Shown: positions 46,514 through 54,455 of the stretch, in pieces | How positions within the stretch are numbered: the first letter of the stretch is position 1 | How the letters are laid out: each line of letters begins with the position of its first letter | Assembly (NCBI RefSeq): GCF_009498295.1 | Contig: NZ_CP040813.1 | Location: 2,425,001-2,489,000 of the forward strand | Direction of reading: 5' to 3' | Length of the DNA: 64,000 nucleotides | Source of the DNA: Oceanihabitans sp. IOP_32 | GTDB lineage: Bacteria; Bacteroidota; Bacteroidia; Flavobacteriales; Flavobacteriaceae | Made by a program: the position numbers and the translations under genes | Notes under the pieces: model-generated | Databases searched by the model: none | Seen by the model: only the letters and a program-made list of their open reading frames with translations | What the model was told of the DNA's origin: nothing

Positions 46514-46714
46514 TACCAAATTAACCATGATGTCGCCTATAATTCGTTTACTCACATCTTTTTATTTTATAAATAGGTGTTCATGATGTGCTTCGCAGTT
46601 CTTTTTAGCCCATATAATAGTAAAATAACGAGTTCGTGAATCTGTGGTTTCTATCTCATCTGAACAAAAAAGAATCCAAATTAATCATACGACATGTCAA
46701 AATTAAATTGGTAT
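46513..46714 (-). mobile_element. MITE-like element, copy 4 (inverted)
   Basis: Begins ATACCAAATTAACCATGATG then TCGCC and ends CATGTCAAAATTAAATTGGT then AT. Its complement matches copy 1 along most of its length, including AACGAGTTCGTGAATCTG. Its first base is the last base of the preceding stop codon TAA. Confidence 0.78.
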
Positions 46715-46762
46715 AAAACGTTTTATAACGCACTATTTAAACTATAATCATTAAATAAGACG

Positions 46763-46770
46763 TACATTTG
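46763..46770 (+). promoter_or_regulatory. -7 element upstream of the DEAD-box gene
   Basis: TACATTTG (followed by C), full match to TAnnTTTG, 73 bases before the ATG. No clear -33 TTG. Confidence 0.45.
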
Positions 46771-46843
46771 CGACTTAATTAGAAAGAGATGACCTATAAT
46801 TTATCATCTCATAGACCCCTATTAGGGATACCAAAAATTTTAT

Positions 46844-48130
46844 ATGTCATTTAACGCTTTAGGCCTATCCGAAGCCTTGCTAAAAGCTATTAGCAAAAAA
46901 GGATACACATCTCCTAGTCCCATTCAACAAAAAGCCATTCCACCAATTTTAGAGGGGAAAGATGTTTTAGCATCGGCACAAACAGGAACTGGAAAAACGG
47001 CAGGATTTACATTACCTCTTTTACATATACTTTCTGAAAATTCGCAGGAAAGACGGCGAGCTATTCGTGCTTTAATATTAACACCCACACGCGAACTAGC
47101 AGCACAAGTGTATGCTAATGTTAAAGAATATAGTGAGTTTCTAGATTTAAGAAGCACCGTTATTTTTGGCGGCGTAAACCAAAAACCTCAAGTAGCAACC
47201 ATTCGTCAAGGTGTTGATGTTTTGGTGGCAACTCCAGGCCGTTTATTAGATTTACAAAACCAAGGCTTATTGTCGTTAAAACATGTAGAAATTCTGGTTT
47301 TAGATGAGGCCGATAGAATGCTAGACATGGGTTTTTTACGTGATATTGAGCGTATAATGAAGCTAATGCCTACAAAACGTCAGAATTTGATGTTTTCGGC
47401 AACCTTTTCAAAAGATATTAGAAAACTGGCAAACGGTATTTTAAATCATCCCGTACGAGTTGAAGCCACCCCAGAGAATACCACAGTAGAGGCGATTAGC
47501 CAGAAAGTTTACCGGGTTGCAAAAGGTTTAAAAACGGATTTGATCATCAAATTAATTTCAGACGATAATTGGAAACAAGTATTGGTGTTTACACGAACTA
47601 AACACGGTGCGAATAAACTGTGTAAAAAAATGGTAAGTGCCGGTATTACGGCTGCTGCCATACATGGTAATAAAAGTCAAGGTGCAAGAACAAAGGCTTT
47701 AGCAGGTTTTAAAAGCGGCAGTGTTCGCGTTTTAGTGGCGACCGATATTGCTGCCCGCGGACTCGATATCCCATTATTACCACACGTTATAAATTTTGAA
47801 TTGCCTAATATTTCTGAAGATTATGTACACCGTATTGGTAGAACAGGTAGAGCAGGAGCAAGCGGTCAAGCTATATCTTTAGTAAGCGCAGACGAAACTA
47901 CGTTTTTACGCGATATTGAAAAATTGGTTGGTATGAAAATACCAGTAGAAATTGTTGAAGGTTTTGAACCCGATCCAAACGCATCGACAGTACCTATAAA
48001 GCCAGGACAGAACCGTTCTCAAAGACCTCGAAACAATAACAAATCTTCAAGTTCTAATAGAAAAAGGGATAATTCTAAAAAAAGACCAAGTCGCCAAACC
48101 ACTAGAACGTCTAGCGACAGAAGGCATTAA
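46844..48130 (+). CDS. DEAD-box RNA helicase, RhlE-like
   Basis: 428 residues. Q motif [20 protein letters not shown], Walker [22 protein letters not shown] in [16 protein letters not shown] in MFSATFS, and [10 protein letters not shown] in the second RecA domain. The C-terminus is a disordered basic tail rich in Arg/Ser/Asn/Lys (about 45 residues) for RNA binding. Unwinds RNA in ribosome assembly or mRNA decay. Followed closely by an interrupted small gene. Confidence 0.95.
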   Translation: MSFNALGLSEALLKAISKKGYTSPSPIQQKAIPPILEGKDVLASAQTGTGKTAGFTLPLLHILSENSQERRRAIRALILTPTRELAAQVYANVKEYSEFLDLRSTVIFGGVNQKPQVATIRQGVDVLVATPGRLLDLQNQGLLSLKHVEILVLDEADRMLDMGFLRDIERIMKLMPTKRQNLMFSATFSKDIRKLANGILNHPVRVEATPENTTVEAISQKVYRVAKGLKTDLIIKLISDDNWKQVLVFTRTKHGANKLCKKMVSAGITAAAIHGNKSQGARTKALAGFKSGSVRVLVATDIAARGLDIPLLPHVINFELPNISEDYVHRIGRTGRAGASGQAISLVSADETTFLRDIEKLVGMKIPVEIVEGFEPDPNASTVPIKPGQNRSQRPRNNNKSSSSNRKRDNSKKRPSRQTTRTSSDRRH

Positions 48131-48132
48131 CC

Positions 48133-48348
48133 ATGTAAAAGGCACTTAAAGACAAAATTATTGAAGTTTGTAATCGAAAAATAGACCAAAAAGGCTCAAA
48201 CGTTGGTTTATCATTTTATGCTTTTTTTGCGAACAAGAATGATGATCCAGAATTGCTTATGGAAATGACCACATGGTAGATTTTAACTGAAAAGTTAGAC
48301 CATTTTGAAAAAGCGGTAAAGATTAAGAAATTAGTGTCACGTTTATAA
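48133..48348 (+). pseudogene. Small conserved-type gene with two in-frame stop codons
   Basis: ATG 48133 opens a 72-codon frame to TAA 48346 that reads KALKDKIIEVCNRKIDQKGS, NVGLSFYAFFANKNDDPELL, MEMTTW, then ILTEKLDHFEKAVKIKKLVS and RL. It is interrupted by TAA at codon 2 and TAG at codon 49, right after a Trp codon. The residue pattern looks protein-like throughout. TAG may have been TGG, making a WW pair. I recognise no named family. It lies directly before the VF530 gene. Confidence 0.55.
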
Positions 48349-48558
48349 ATGGAAACACAACCTAACAACCCATTACACGGTATAAAACTAGAGCAGATTA
48401 TAAACGATTTGGTCGCGCATTACGGGTGGGAATATATGGGTTACACCATTAAAATTAAGTGTTTTACCGATAATCCTTCGGTAAAGTCGAGCTTAAAATT
48501 TTTGCGACGCACCCCTTGGGCCAGAACCAAAGTGGAAACTATGTATTTAAAGATGTAG
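48349..48558 (+). CDS. VF530 family (DUF2132) small DNA-binding-like protein
   Basis: 69 residues. [40 protein letters not shown] and [20 protein letters not shown] match the VF530 family, known from a Vibrio structure with a small winged fold resembling DNA-binding domains. Function unknown. Its ATG directly follows the stop of the interrupted gene at 48133-48348. Confidence 0.88.
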   Translation: METQPNNPLHGIKLEQIINDLVAHYGWEYMGYTIKIKCFTDNPSVKSSLKFLRRTPWARTKVETMYLKM

Positions 48559-48802
48559 AGGAGTAAAGCAAGGTGAACTATTAAGCATCTTATTTAAAAA
48601 TCTTAATACAGCTTGTTTGACGGTCTTCTTGAAAAGTAGCGTGTAAAGAAACGCATACTTTTCCGATAAAAATAACGTTAATAAATGAGCGATACAATAA
48701 TATTTGGCTCAGAATTAGCTATTTTTTATGTGCGTTGCTAGCCATAGTTATTTATATTTGTTTATTATTTTGTAAATTCACTTTATAAAACTGTTTTTCG
48801 AG

Positions 48803-49267
48803 ATGGAATGTTTATCACATAATTCAGAAATTGTTAACACTTTTTCTAATATCAGAAGTTTTTCTTACCAAGAGAAGAAAACTCCTTTAATAGACGAAAA
48901 AAGAGTGAATTCAATTTTGGACGCTATTCTTGATTTTAAGAATAGTTTAAAAGAAAAGACCAATAAGATTTATAATATCAATGAAAAAATTGAAAAAATT
49001 ACTTGGTTTAATGAGTTAGACGAAGAAAGTTTAATGCTTTTGAATGATTTAATTTCATCTGCTAAAGATTTAAGAACTTCTTTAATCCGACAATTTATTT
49101 CAATGAATTCTTTAAGAAGAAAAGGAATTGCTAAAGAAGAAATAAAAGATTTCAAAAATTCTATTGATGAATTAAAAGAGTCCTATGAGGATTTAGAATC
49201 TGTATTTTTCTTTCTTCCAGAAATGCCAGATTTTGTTGAAACTACTTCAAAACTTTCTCTTGTGTAG
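48803..49267 (+). CDS. Hypothetical helical protein, first gene of a two-gene cassette
   Basis: 154 residues, not recognised. Acidic and basic residues alternate along predicted helices (VNSILDAILDFKNSLKEKTN, LLNDLISSAKDLRTSLIRQF, EEIKDFKNSIDELKESYEDL), so a coiled-coil protein is likely. No signal or membrane helix. Very AT-rich. The next gene starts two bases after its stop, suggesting a co-translated pair of the kind seen in toxin-antitoxin or immunity modules. That function is not shown by sequence. Confidence 0.6.
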   Translation: MECLSHNSEIVNTFSNIRSFSYQEKKTPLIDEKRVNSILDAILDFKNSLKEKTNKIYNINEKIEKITWFNELDEESLMLLNDLISSAKDLRTSLIRQFISMNSLRRKGIAKEEIKDFKNSIDELKESYEDLESVFFFLPEMPDFVETTSKLSLV

Positions 49268-49269
49268 AT

Positions 49270-49688
49270 ATGGAATTGTATTCTTTACAAGATTTTAAGA
49301 TTGAATTTGATAAATTAAAATCTAAAAAATCCTATAAAACAATAGAGCAAGAATCATCAATTATTTTTTTGGAAAATCAACGGACCAGCTTTGTTCTGGT
49401 GTACGATTAAATCACAGTATTGATGTTCCATATATAAAAAAGAGATTAGGTGGTCGTGGTGGTTTTAGATTTTACTTTTTATTAGTAATCAAAAATGATT
49501 CTCTATATTTAATGTTTGTCCATCCTAAAACGGGTTCTCTAGGTTCCGATAACATTACAGATGAGTCAAAAGTTTATTTATATAAAAAAGTTTTAGAGTG
49601 TATACAATCAGAAGATTTATATAAATTGTCTTTAGATGGCTCCAAAAAAACAATCAAATTCGATAAATTAGTTAGTGTAAGGTCATAA
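49270..49688 (+). pseudogene. Second gene of the cassette, frameshifted at a T7 run
   Basis: From ATG 49270 the frame reads MELYSLQDFKIEFDKLKSKK then SYKTIEQESSIIFLEN and stops after 47 codons. From the TTTTTTT run at about 49365-49371 the next frame continues as FFGKSTDQLCSGVRLNHSID, VPYIKKRLGGRGGFRFYFLL, HPKTGSLGSDNITDESKVYL and onward to TAA at 49686. A single-base change in the T run would restore about 139 residues. Genuine decay, phase variation or a sequencing error are all possible. No family recognised. Confidence 0.6.
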
Positions 49689-49783
49689 TTATGGCCAATG
49701 GTTCGTAGATATGCATTGTTTTAATGACTTGTATCCAAAGTTAAACGAAGTTATCGTTTTTTTCTTACAATATCATACCTATC

Positions 49784-50236
49784 TTAATTCATCTTTTTTA
49801 ACCCCTCATAAACCACAACACTCACGGCATTTGCTAAATTTAAGCTTCTAACATGGGTACTATACAATGGTATTTTATACAGTTTATCTGGATGCGTTTC
49901 GGTTAGCCATTTGGGTAAACCAACCGATTCTTTTCCAAATATTAAGAACATATTATCTTTAAAAGGAATATCCCAATGGTTTTTAGTGCCATGGCTGGAC
50001 AAGAACGCAAAATTTTCATCTTTATTTATTTCGAAAAATTGCGCGATATTATCATAATAGGTGACCGACAAATGTTGCCAATAATCTAAACCAGCACGTT
50101 TTAACCTGGCATCGTCAATTTTAAAGCCAAAGGGTCTAACCAAGTGTAATTTTGAGCCCGATGCCAAGGCCAATCTACCAATATTACCCGTGTTATTTGG
50201 TATTTCGGGCTCTATTAAAACGATATTTAAAGCCAT
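49784..50236 (-). CDS. trmL: tRNA (cytidine(34)-2'-O)-methyltransferase
   Basis: 150 residues, SPOUT methyltransferase with the C-terminal knot: LNIVLIEPEIPNNTGNIGRL, FGKESVGLPKWLTETHPDKL and RSLNLANAVSVVVYEGLKKM. Methylates the wobble base of tRNA-Leu. Its ATG shares one base with the trpA stop (TAATG), so it is the last cistron of the trp operon. That is an unusual partner with no clear functional link beyond shared transcription. Confidence 0.94.
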   Translation of the reverse strand: MALNIVLIEPEIPNNTGNIGRLALASGSKLHLVRPFGFKIDDARLKRAGLDYWQHLSVTYYDNIAQFFEINKDENFAFLSSHGTKNHWDIPFKDNMFLIFGKESVGLPKWLTETHPDKLYKIPLYSTHVRSLNLANAVSVVVYEGLKKMN

Positions 50237-51000
50237 TAGTTTAAAATTGTTTCAACAAATTTATCAATACTATCAATGCCTTCTTTGGTAACATGCTTTA
50301 CAAAAGCACTGCCAATAATAGCTCCTTTGGCGTATTGCGTAGCTTGTGTGAAGGTATCGTTGTTACTTATTCCAAAACCTATAATTTGAGGGTTTTTCAA
50401 ATTCATTTCAGCAATACGTTTAAAATACTGTGTTTGTTCTTCACCAAAACCAGCTTGTGCGCCTGTGGTACTGGCACTGCTTACCATATAAATAAATCCG
50501 TTTGAAACCGAATCTATATATCTTATACGCTCTTCGGTGGTTTGTGGTGTTATTAAAAATACATTAATCAACCCGTATTTCTCGAAAACAGCTTGATACT
50601 TTTCATGGTAAACATCAACAGGTAAATCTGGAATTATTAAACCATCAATTCCGGTTTCTTGGCACTTTTTACAAAACGCTTCCACACCGTATTGAAGCAT
50701 AGGGTTAAAATACCCCATAATGATTAAAGGGATACTCACCGTTTTTCGAATGTCTTTTAATTGATTAAAAAGCAGCTCACTGGTCATACCGTCTTTTAAA
50801 GCCTGTGTAGAGCTGGCTTGAATAGTGGGACCATCGGCCAACGGGTCGCTAAAAGGCAAGCCTATTTCTATCATGTCAACGCCGTTTTTCTCCAAATTCT
50901 GGATAATGGGAACCGTGTCGTTGGTGTTTGGATATCCTGCTGTAAAGTATATGGATAATAACTTTTTATCTTCTTGTAGTTTTTGATTTATTCTGTTCAT
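50236..51000 (-). CDS. trpA: Tryptophan synthase alpha chain
   Basis: Cleaves indole-glycerol phosphate to indole. 254 residues, TIM barrel. MIEIGLPFSDPLADGPTIQA carries the catalytic Glu and Asp region, and IGFGISNNDTFTQATQYAKG with GAIIGSAFVK is the phosphate-binding end. Separated from trpB by the GIY-YIG gene. One-base overlap with trmL. Confidence 0.97.
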   Translation of the reverse strand: MNRINQKLQEDKKLLSIYFTAGYPNTNDTVPIIQNLEKNGVDMIEIGLPFSDPLADGPTIQASSTQALKDGMTSELLFNQLKDIRKTVSIPLIIMGYFNPMLQYGVEAFCKKCQETGIDGLIIPDLPVDVYHEKYQAVFEKYGLINVFLITPQTTEERIRYIDSVSNGFIYMVSSASTTGAQAGFGEEQTQYFKRIAEMNLKNPQIIGFGISNNDTFTQATQYAKGAIIGSAFVKHVTKEGIDSIDKFVETILN

Positions 51001-51022
51001 TGTAAATGAATAGTTTTTTCAC

Positions 51023-51038
51023 TCCCTCGAAGGAGGGA
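51023..51038. repeat. Short palindromic repeat between trpA and the GIY-YIG gene
   Basis: TCCCTC-GAAG-GAGGGA. The core CTCGAAGGAGGGAATC recurs at 55472-55487. Confidence 0.7.
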
Positions 51039-51055
51039 ATCATTTAATGTTTGTT

Positions 51056-51340
51056 TTAAATATATTCTGATAGATCTTTCCAATCTGGATTCATATCCTT
51101 AATTAAATTCTCTTTCCATGCTCTATTCCATTTTTTTATTTGGCGTTCTCTTTTAATTGAATTGTTTACATATTTTGTCGTTTCAAAATAGACGAGTTTA
51201 TACACATTATATCGACCTGTAAAAGTTTTTAAATTATTGTTTTTGTGTTGTTTTAATCTTTTTTTTAATTGTTTTGAACGACCTACATAAAGCACAGTAT
51301 GGTTTTTATTTGTTAATATGTAAACGTAGTGTAAATCCAC
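51056..51340 (-). CDS. GIY-YIG nuclease-superfamily protein (UPF0213 type)
   Basis: 94 residues. VYILTNKNHTVLYVGRSKQL contains the VYIL and LYVGRS pair that corresponds to the GIY-YIG motif. TTKYVNNSIKRERQIKKWNR carries the conserved Arg/Glu region. Single-domain proteins of this kind are widespread in Bacteroidota and have no known DNA target. It sits inside the trp operon between trpB and trpA with a small palindrome on each side, which suggests that it was inserted later. Confidence 0.88.
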   Translation of the reverse strand: MDLHYVYILTNKNHTVLYVGRSKQLKKRLKQHKNNNLKTFTGRYNVYKLVYFETTKYVNNSIKRERQIKKWNRAWKENLIKDMNPDWKDLSEYI

Positions 51341-51355
51341 TTTGAATTAATAAGA

Positions 51356-51373
51356 TTTCCGCCTTCGCGGAAA
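51356..51373. repeat. Short palindromic repeat between GIY-YIG and trpB
   Basis: TTTCCGC-CTTC-GCGGAAA, a perfect 7-bp-arm palindrome. A close copy lies at 56122-56139. Confidence 0.75.
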
Positions 51374-51384
51374 TGAAAAACAAA

Positions 51385-52566
51385 CTATATGTTAAAATAC
51401 TCAATATAATTCTCTAAATCTTTATCGCCGCGACCCGATAAACTCACCACTACAATATCGTCTGGTTTAAAGGTTTTATGCTCGAAAATAGCCAAAGCGT
51501 GCGAACTTTCAATGGCCGGGATAATGCCTTCTAGTTTGCATAAATCCAGACCAGCCGTCATGGCATCATCGTCTGTAATAGCTATAAATTCGGCACGTCC
51601 AGTTTGGCATAAATGGGCATGCATGGGACCAACTCCAGGATAATCTAATCCTGCCGAAATGGAATAAGGCTCGGTTATTTGTCCGTCGTTAGTCTGCATC
51701 AGTAAGGTTTTACAACCGTGAATAATGCCTTCTTTGCCTAAAACCGATGTGGCTGCACTTTCGCCAGAATCGACACCTAAACCTGCGGCCTCCACAGCGA
51801 TAATATTCACGTCTTTTTCGTGTAAATAGTGGTAAAAGGTACCAGCAGCGTTACTGCCACCGCCAATACAGGCCACAACATAATCTGGGTTTTCTCGACC
51901 TTCGTGTGCGTTTAATTGCCATTTAATTTCTTCTGAGATTACCGCTTGAAAGCGCGTTACCATATCTGGATAAGGGTGCGGACCAATGGCTGAGCCAATA
52001 ATGTAATGCGTGTTTACAGGGTTGTTTATCCAATCGCGAATGGCTTCGTTGGTGGCGTCTTTTAAGGTGCGACTTCCAGACATGGCAGGCACTACTTTTG
52101 CGCCTAACATTTTCATTCTAGCCACGTTTGGCGCTTGTCGTGCAATATCGATTTCACCCATATAAACAATGCATTCAAGACCCATTAAGGCACAGACCGT
52201 GGCCGTTGCCACACCGTGTTGTCCAGCGCCGGTTTCGGCAATAATTCGGGTTTTACCCAAACGTTTTGCCATGAGGATTTGACCAATGGTGTTATTTATT
52301 TTGTGCGCCCCTGTATGGTTTAAATCTTCGCGTTTTAAATAAATCTTGGTGTTGTATTTTTCTGAAAGACGTTTTGCAAAATAGAGCGGTGAAGGCCTGC
52401 CCACATAGTCTTTTAGAAGTTTATCGAACTCTGCCTTAAAATCTGGTTCGGCCATGATTTTTAGATAGTTTTGGCGTAATTCTTCTACGTTTGGGTACAG
52501 CATTTCTGGTATGTATGCACCTCCAAATTCGCCGTAATAGCCTTTTTCGTTTACGTTATAATTCAT
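51385..52566 (-). CDS. trpB: Tryptophan synthase beta chain
   Basis: Joins indole and serine with PLP. 393 residues. The Schiff-base lysine is in [27 protein letters not shown] binds the phosphate, and [13 protein letters not shown] is the C-terminal motif. [10 protein letters not shown] carries the substrate-carboxylate loop. Standard length, nothing odd apart from the repeat-filled gaps on both sides. Confidence 0.98.
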   Translation of the reverse strand: MNYNVNEKGYYGEFGGAYIPEMLYPNVEELRQNYLKIMAEPDFKAEFDKLLKDYVGRPSPLYFAKRLSEKYNTKIYLKREDLNHTGAHKINNTIGQILMAKRLGKTRIIAETGAGQHGVATATVCALMGLECIVYMGEIDIARQAPNVARMKMLGAKVVPAMSGSRTLKDATNEAIRDWINNPVNTHYIIGSAIGPHPYPDMVTRFQAVISEEIKWQLNAHEGRENPDYVVACIGGGSNAAGTFYHYLHEKDVNIIAVEAAGLGVDSGESAATSVLGKEGIIHGCKTLLMQTNDGQITEPYSISAGLDYPGVGPMHAHLCQTGRAEFIAITDDDAMTAGLDLCKLEGIIPAIESSHALAIFEHKTFKPDDIVVVSLSGRGDKDLENYIEYFNI

Positions 52567-52616
52567 TTTTTTTATTTTTTATTTATGTTCATTTTGCCTT
52601 GATGCAAAAAGAACCA

Positions 52617-52735
52617 AAAAATCATATCAATCTGAGGGAATTCCTGCGGAACATTCACTCTCGGAAATTCGTGCTTAAAGCTTCGCTTTGCATCTTCATT
52701 CCTTCGCTCACTATTCCTTCAGATTGATGATTCCG
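52617..52735. repeat. Hairpin-forming intergenic element between trpF and trpB
   Basis: Outer arms TCAATCTGAGGGAAT (52627-52641) and ATTCCTTCAGATTGA (52713-52727) pair over 15 bp with one G-U. The interior has further short inverted pairs (CTTCGCTTTG, CCTTCGCTCA). It occupies most of the 245-base gap. The arrangement resembles known flavobacterial intergenic repeats. It could pause or end transcription inside the operon. Confidence 0.65.
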
Positions 52736-52811
52736 ACGGTGTCGAAACTTGGGTATTGATTTTTTTGTTAAATTTATTTTTTATTTATGAGTTCTTTTAC
52801 TTTTCTAAAAT

Positions 52812-53576
52812 CTAAACTTGTTTGTTGTTTTTAAATGCTCTTAATTTCTCAATATCTTTTAATCCTGGTTCTATTTCAAATTTACTGTTTATATCGATAG
52901 CGTAACAATATTTTGAGGCTTTGCTTTGCTGAAAGGTCTTTAGATTTTCAATTTCTTCCAATCCTATACCACCACTTAAAAAATAGGGTTTTGTGGATGG
53001 GTAATTGTTTAAAACATTCCAATTGAAGGTGTAACCGTTGCCTCCTGGTAATTTTCCTTTGGTATCGAATAAAAAGTAATCGCAAACGACTTCAAAAGGT
53101 TTTAAAACATCAAAATTGAATTCGTCTTTAATTGAGAATACTTTGATGATTTCCAAATTTTCGTCATGGTGAGACTTTTTATGTAAGTCGTGTACATCTG
53201 GTTTTTGCGATGAGATGACGTCGTTGCTTTGCTCCTTGTAATGGCGTTTCAAGCTGTTACAATATTCTGGTGATTCATTGCCATGTAATTGAACGGCTTG
53301 TAACTGGTGCGTCTTTATTTTTTTTAAAACAAAATCTAATTCTGCATCAACAAAAACGCCTGTTTTTTTTATGGATTTTGGTATTTCTGGAATCTGATTT
53401 TTATCGAAATGCCTTGTCGATTTTTCGTAAAAAATAAAACCGAGATAATCGGGTTGCAATGCCGCAACTTGTTTAATATTATCTTGGTATTTCATGCCAC
53501 AAATTTTAAGCCGGACCCTAGCCCTCTCCAAAGAAGCGGGAATTGATTGCGTTATATGTTGTTTCTTTTTATTCAT
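52812..53576 (-). CDS. trpF: Phosphoribosylanthranilate isomerase with repeat-derived segments
   Basis: 254 residues against the usual 200-215. The core is intact: RLKICGMKYQDN with the catalytic Cys, GFIFYEKSTR, AVQLHGNESPEYC, and CDYFLFDTKGKLPGGNGYTF with the catalytic Asp. About 22 residues before LKICG (IPASLERARVR and preceding) come from a repeat next to the trpC junction. About 28 residues between NSLKR and EIIKVFS come from a palindromic repeat read in frame (53162-53246). No frameshift, so a functional enzyme is likely. The start is uncertain because of the repeat. Confidence 0.9.
   Translation of the reverse strand: MNKKKQHITQSIPASLERARVRLKICGMKYQDNIKQVAALQPDYLGFIFYEKSTRHFDKNQIPEIPKSIKKTGVFVDAELDFVLKKIKTHQLQAVQLHGNESPEYCNSLKRHYKEQSNDVISSQKPDVHDLHKKSHHDENLEIIKVFSIKDEFNFDVLKPFEVVCDYFLFDTKGKLPGGNGYTFNWNVLNNYPSTKPYFLSGGIGLEEIENLKTFQQSKASKYCYAIDINSKFEIEPGLKDIEKLRAFKNNKQV
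53162..53246. repeat. Palindromic repeat inserted inside trpF
   Basis: On the coding strand it begins CGCCATTACAAGGAGCAAAG then CAACGACGTCATCTCATC and ends AAAGTCTCACCATGACG. The peptide is HYKEQSNDVISS..., close to the HYEERSDEVIS-type translations of common intergenic repeats, and the CATGACG/CGCCAT ends are inverted. It stays in frame with trpF. Confidence 0.75.
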
Positions 53577-53606
53577 AAGAGTAATAGTTTACCTCCTTTG
53601 GAGGAG

Positions 53607-54389
53607 TTAGAGGAGGCTTTTAATAAATTCTGTTGCGCTCGCTCCAGGATTATCTGTTTTCATAAAATTTTCACCGATTAAAAAACCTTGATAGCCGTAG
53701 GGCTTTAATTCTTTTATGGCTTCAATACTGCTAATCCCGCTCTCTGATACTTTTACAAAATCGTCTGGAATAAGTTTGCTTAAGCTTTTGCTTGTTTCTA
53801 GACTCAGCTCAAACGTTTTTAAATTTCTGTTGTTTACGCCCAACAGATCTAAACTTGGCATGATGGATTTTTGTAATTCTGCTTCGTTATGCACTTCTAG
53901 AAGCACATCGAGTTTTAAGCTTTTTGCTAATTCTGAAAATTGTTTTATTTCAGCCCTAGTTAAAATGGCAGCGATTAAAAGAATGGCATCTGCACCAAAC
54001 GCTTTGGCTTCAAGTATTTGATACTCGTCGATAATAAATTCTTTTCGCAGCAATGGTAAGTTGCAATGTTCGCGAGCGGTAATCAAATCGTCTAAGGTGC
54101 CTCCAAAATAGATTTCATCGGTTAAAACAGACATCCCACACACGCCGGCAAGCTCGTAACCTATAGCAACATCTTTAACACTAGCCGTATTGTTAATTAC
54201 TGATTTTGAAGGTGATTTTCTTTTAAATTCTGCAATAATACCAGTGTTACTAGACCTTAATTTTTTTGATAATGAAATGGTTTTATGATTAAAAAAAGGT
54301 GTGTTTTCAAATACCTCTATAGGGATTAATTGTTTTTTTAAATCCACTTCTTTGCGCTTATCGATTACTATTTTATCTAATATATTCAT
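53607..54389 (-). CDS. trpC: Indole-3-glycerol-phosphate synthase
   Basis: 260 residues, TIM barrel. IVIDKRKEVDLKK at the N-terminus, then IAEFKRKSPSKSVINN with the catalytic Lys, LLRKEFIIDEYQI, and VSESGISS near the end. Monofunctional, as trpF is separate. The last three codons and the stop (AGCCTCCTCTAA) fall in the short CTCC/GGAG repeat at 53592-53614, so the extreme C-terminus may have been changed by repeat insertion. Confidence 0.96.
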   Translation of the reverse strand: MNILDKIVIDKRKEVDLKKQLIPIEVFENTPFFNHKTISLSKKLRSSNTGIIAEFKRKSPSKSVINNTASVKDVAIGYELAGVCGMSVLTDEIYFGGTLDDLITAREHCNLPLLRKEFIIDEYQILEAKAFGADAILLIAAILTRAEIKQFSELAKSLKLDVLLEVHNEAELQKSIMPSLDLLGVNNRNLKTFELSLETSKSLSKLIPDDFVKVSESGISSIEAIKELKPYGYQGFLIGENFMKTDNPGASATEFIKSLL

Positions 54390-54455
54390 GGGTTTTAGTG
54401 TTTAATTTTTAATCATCAGCAATCTAAAATGACTGTTTTTTGACAACCAAAACGT

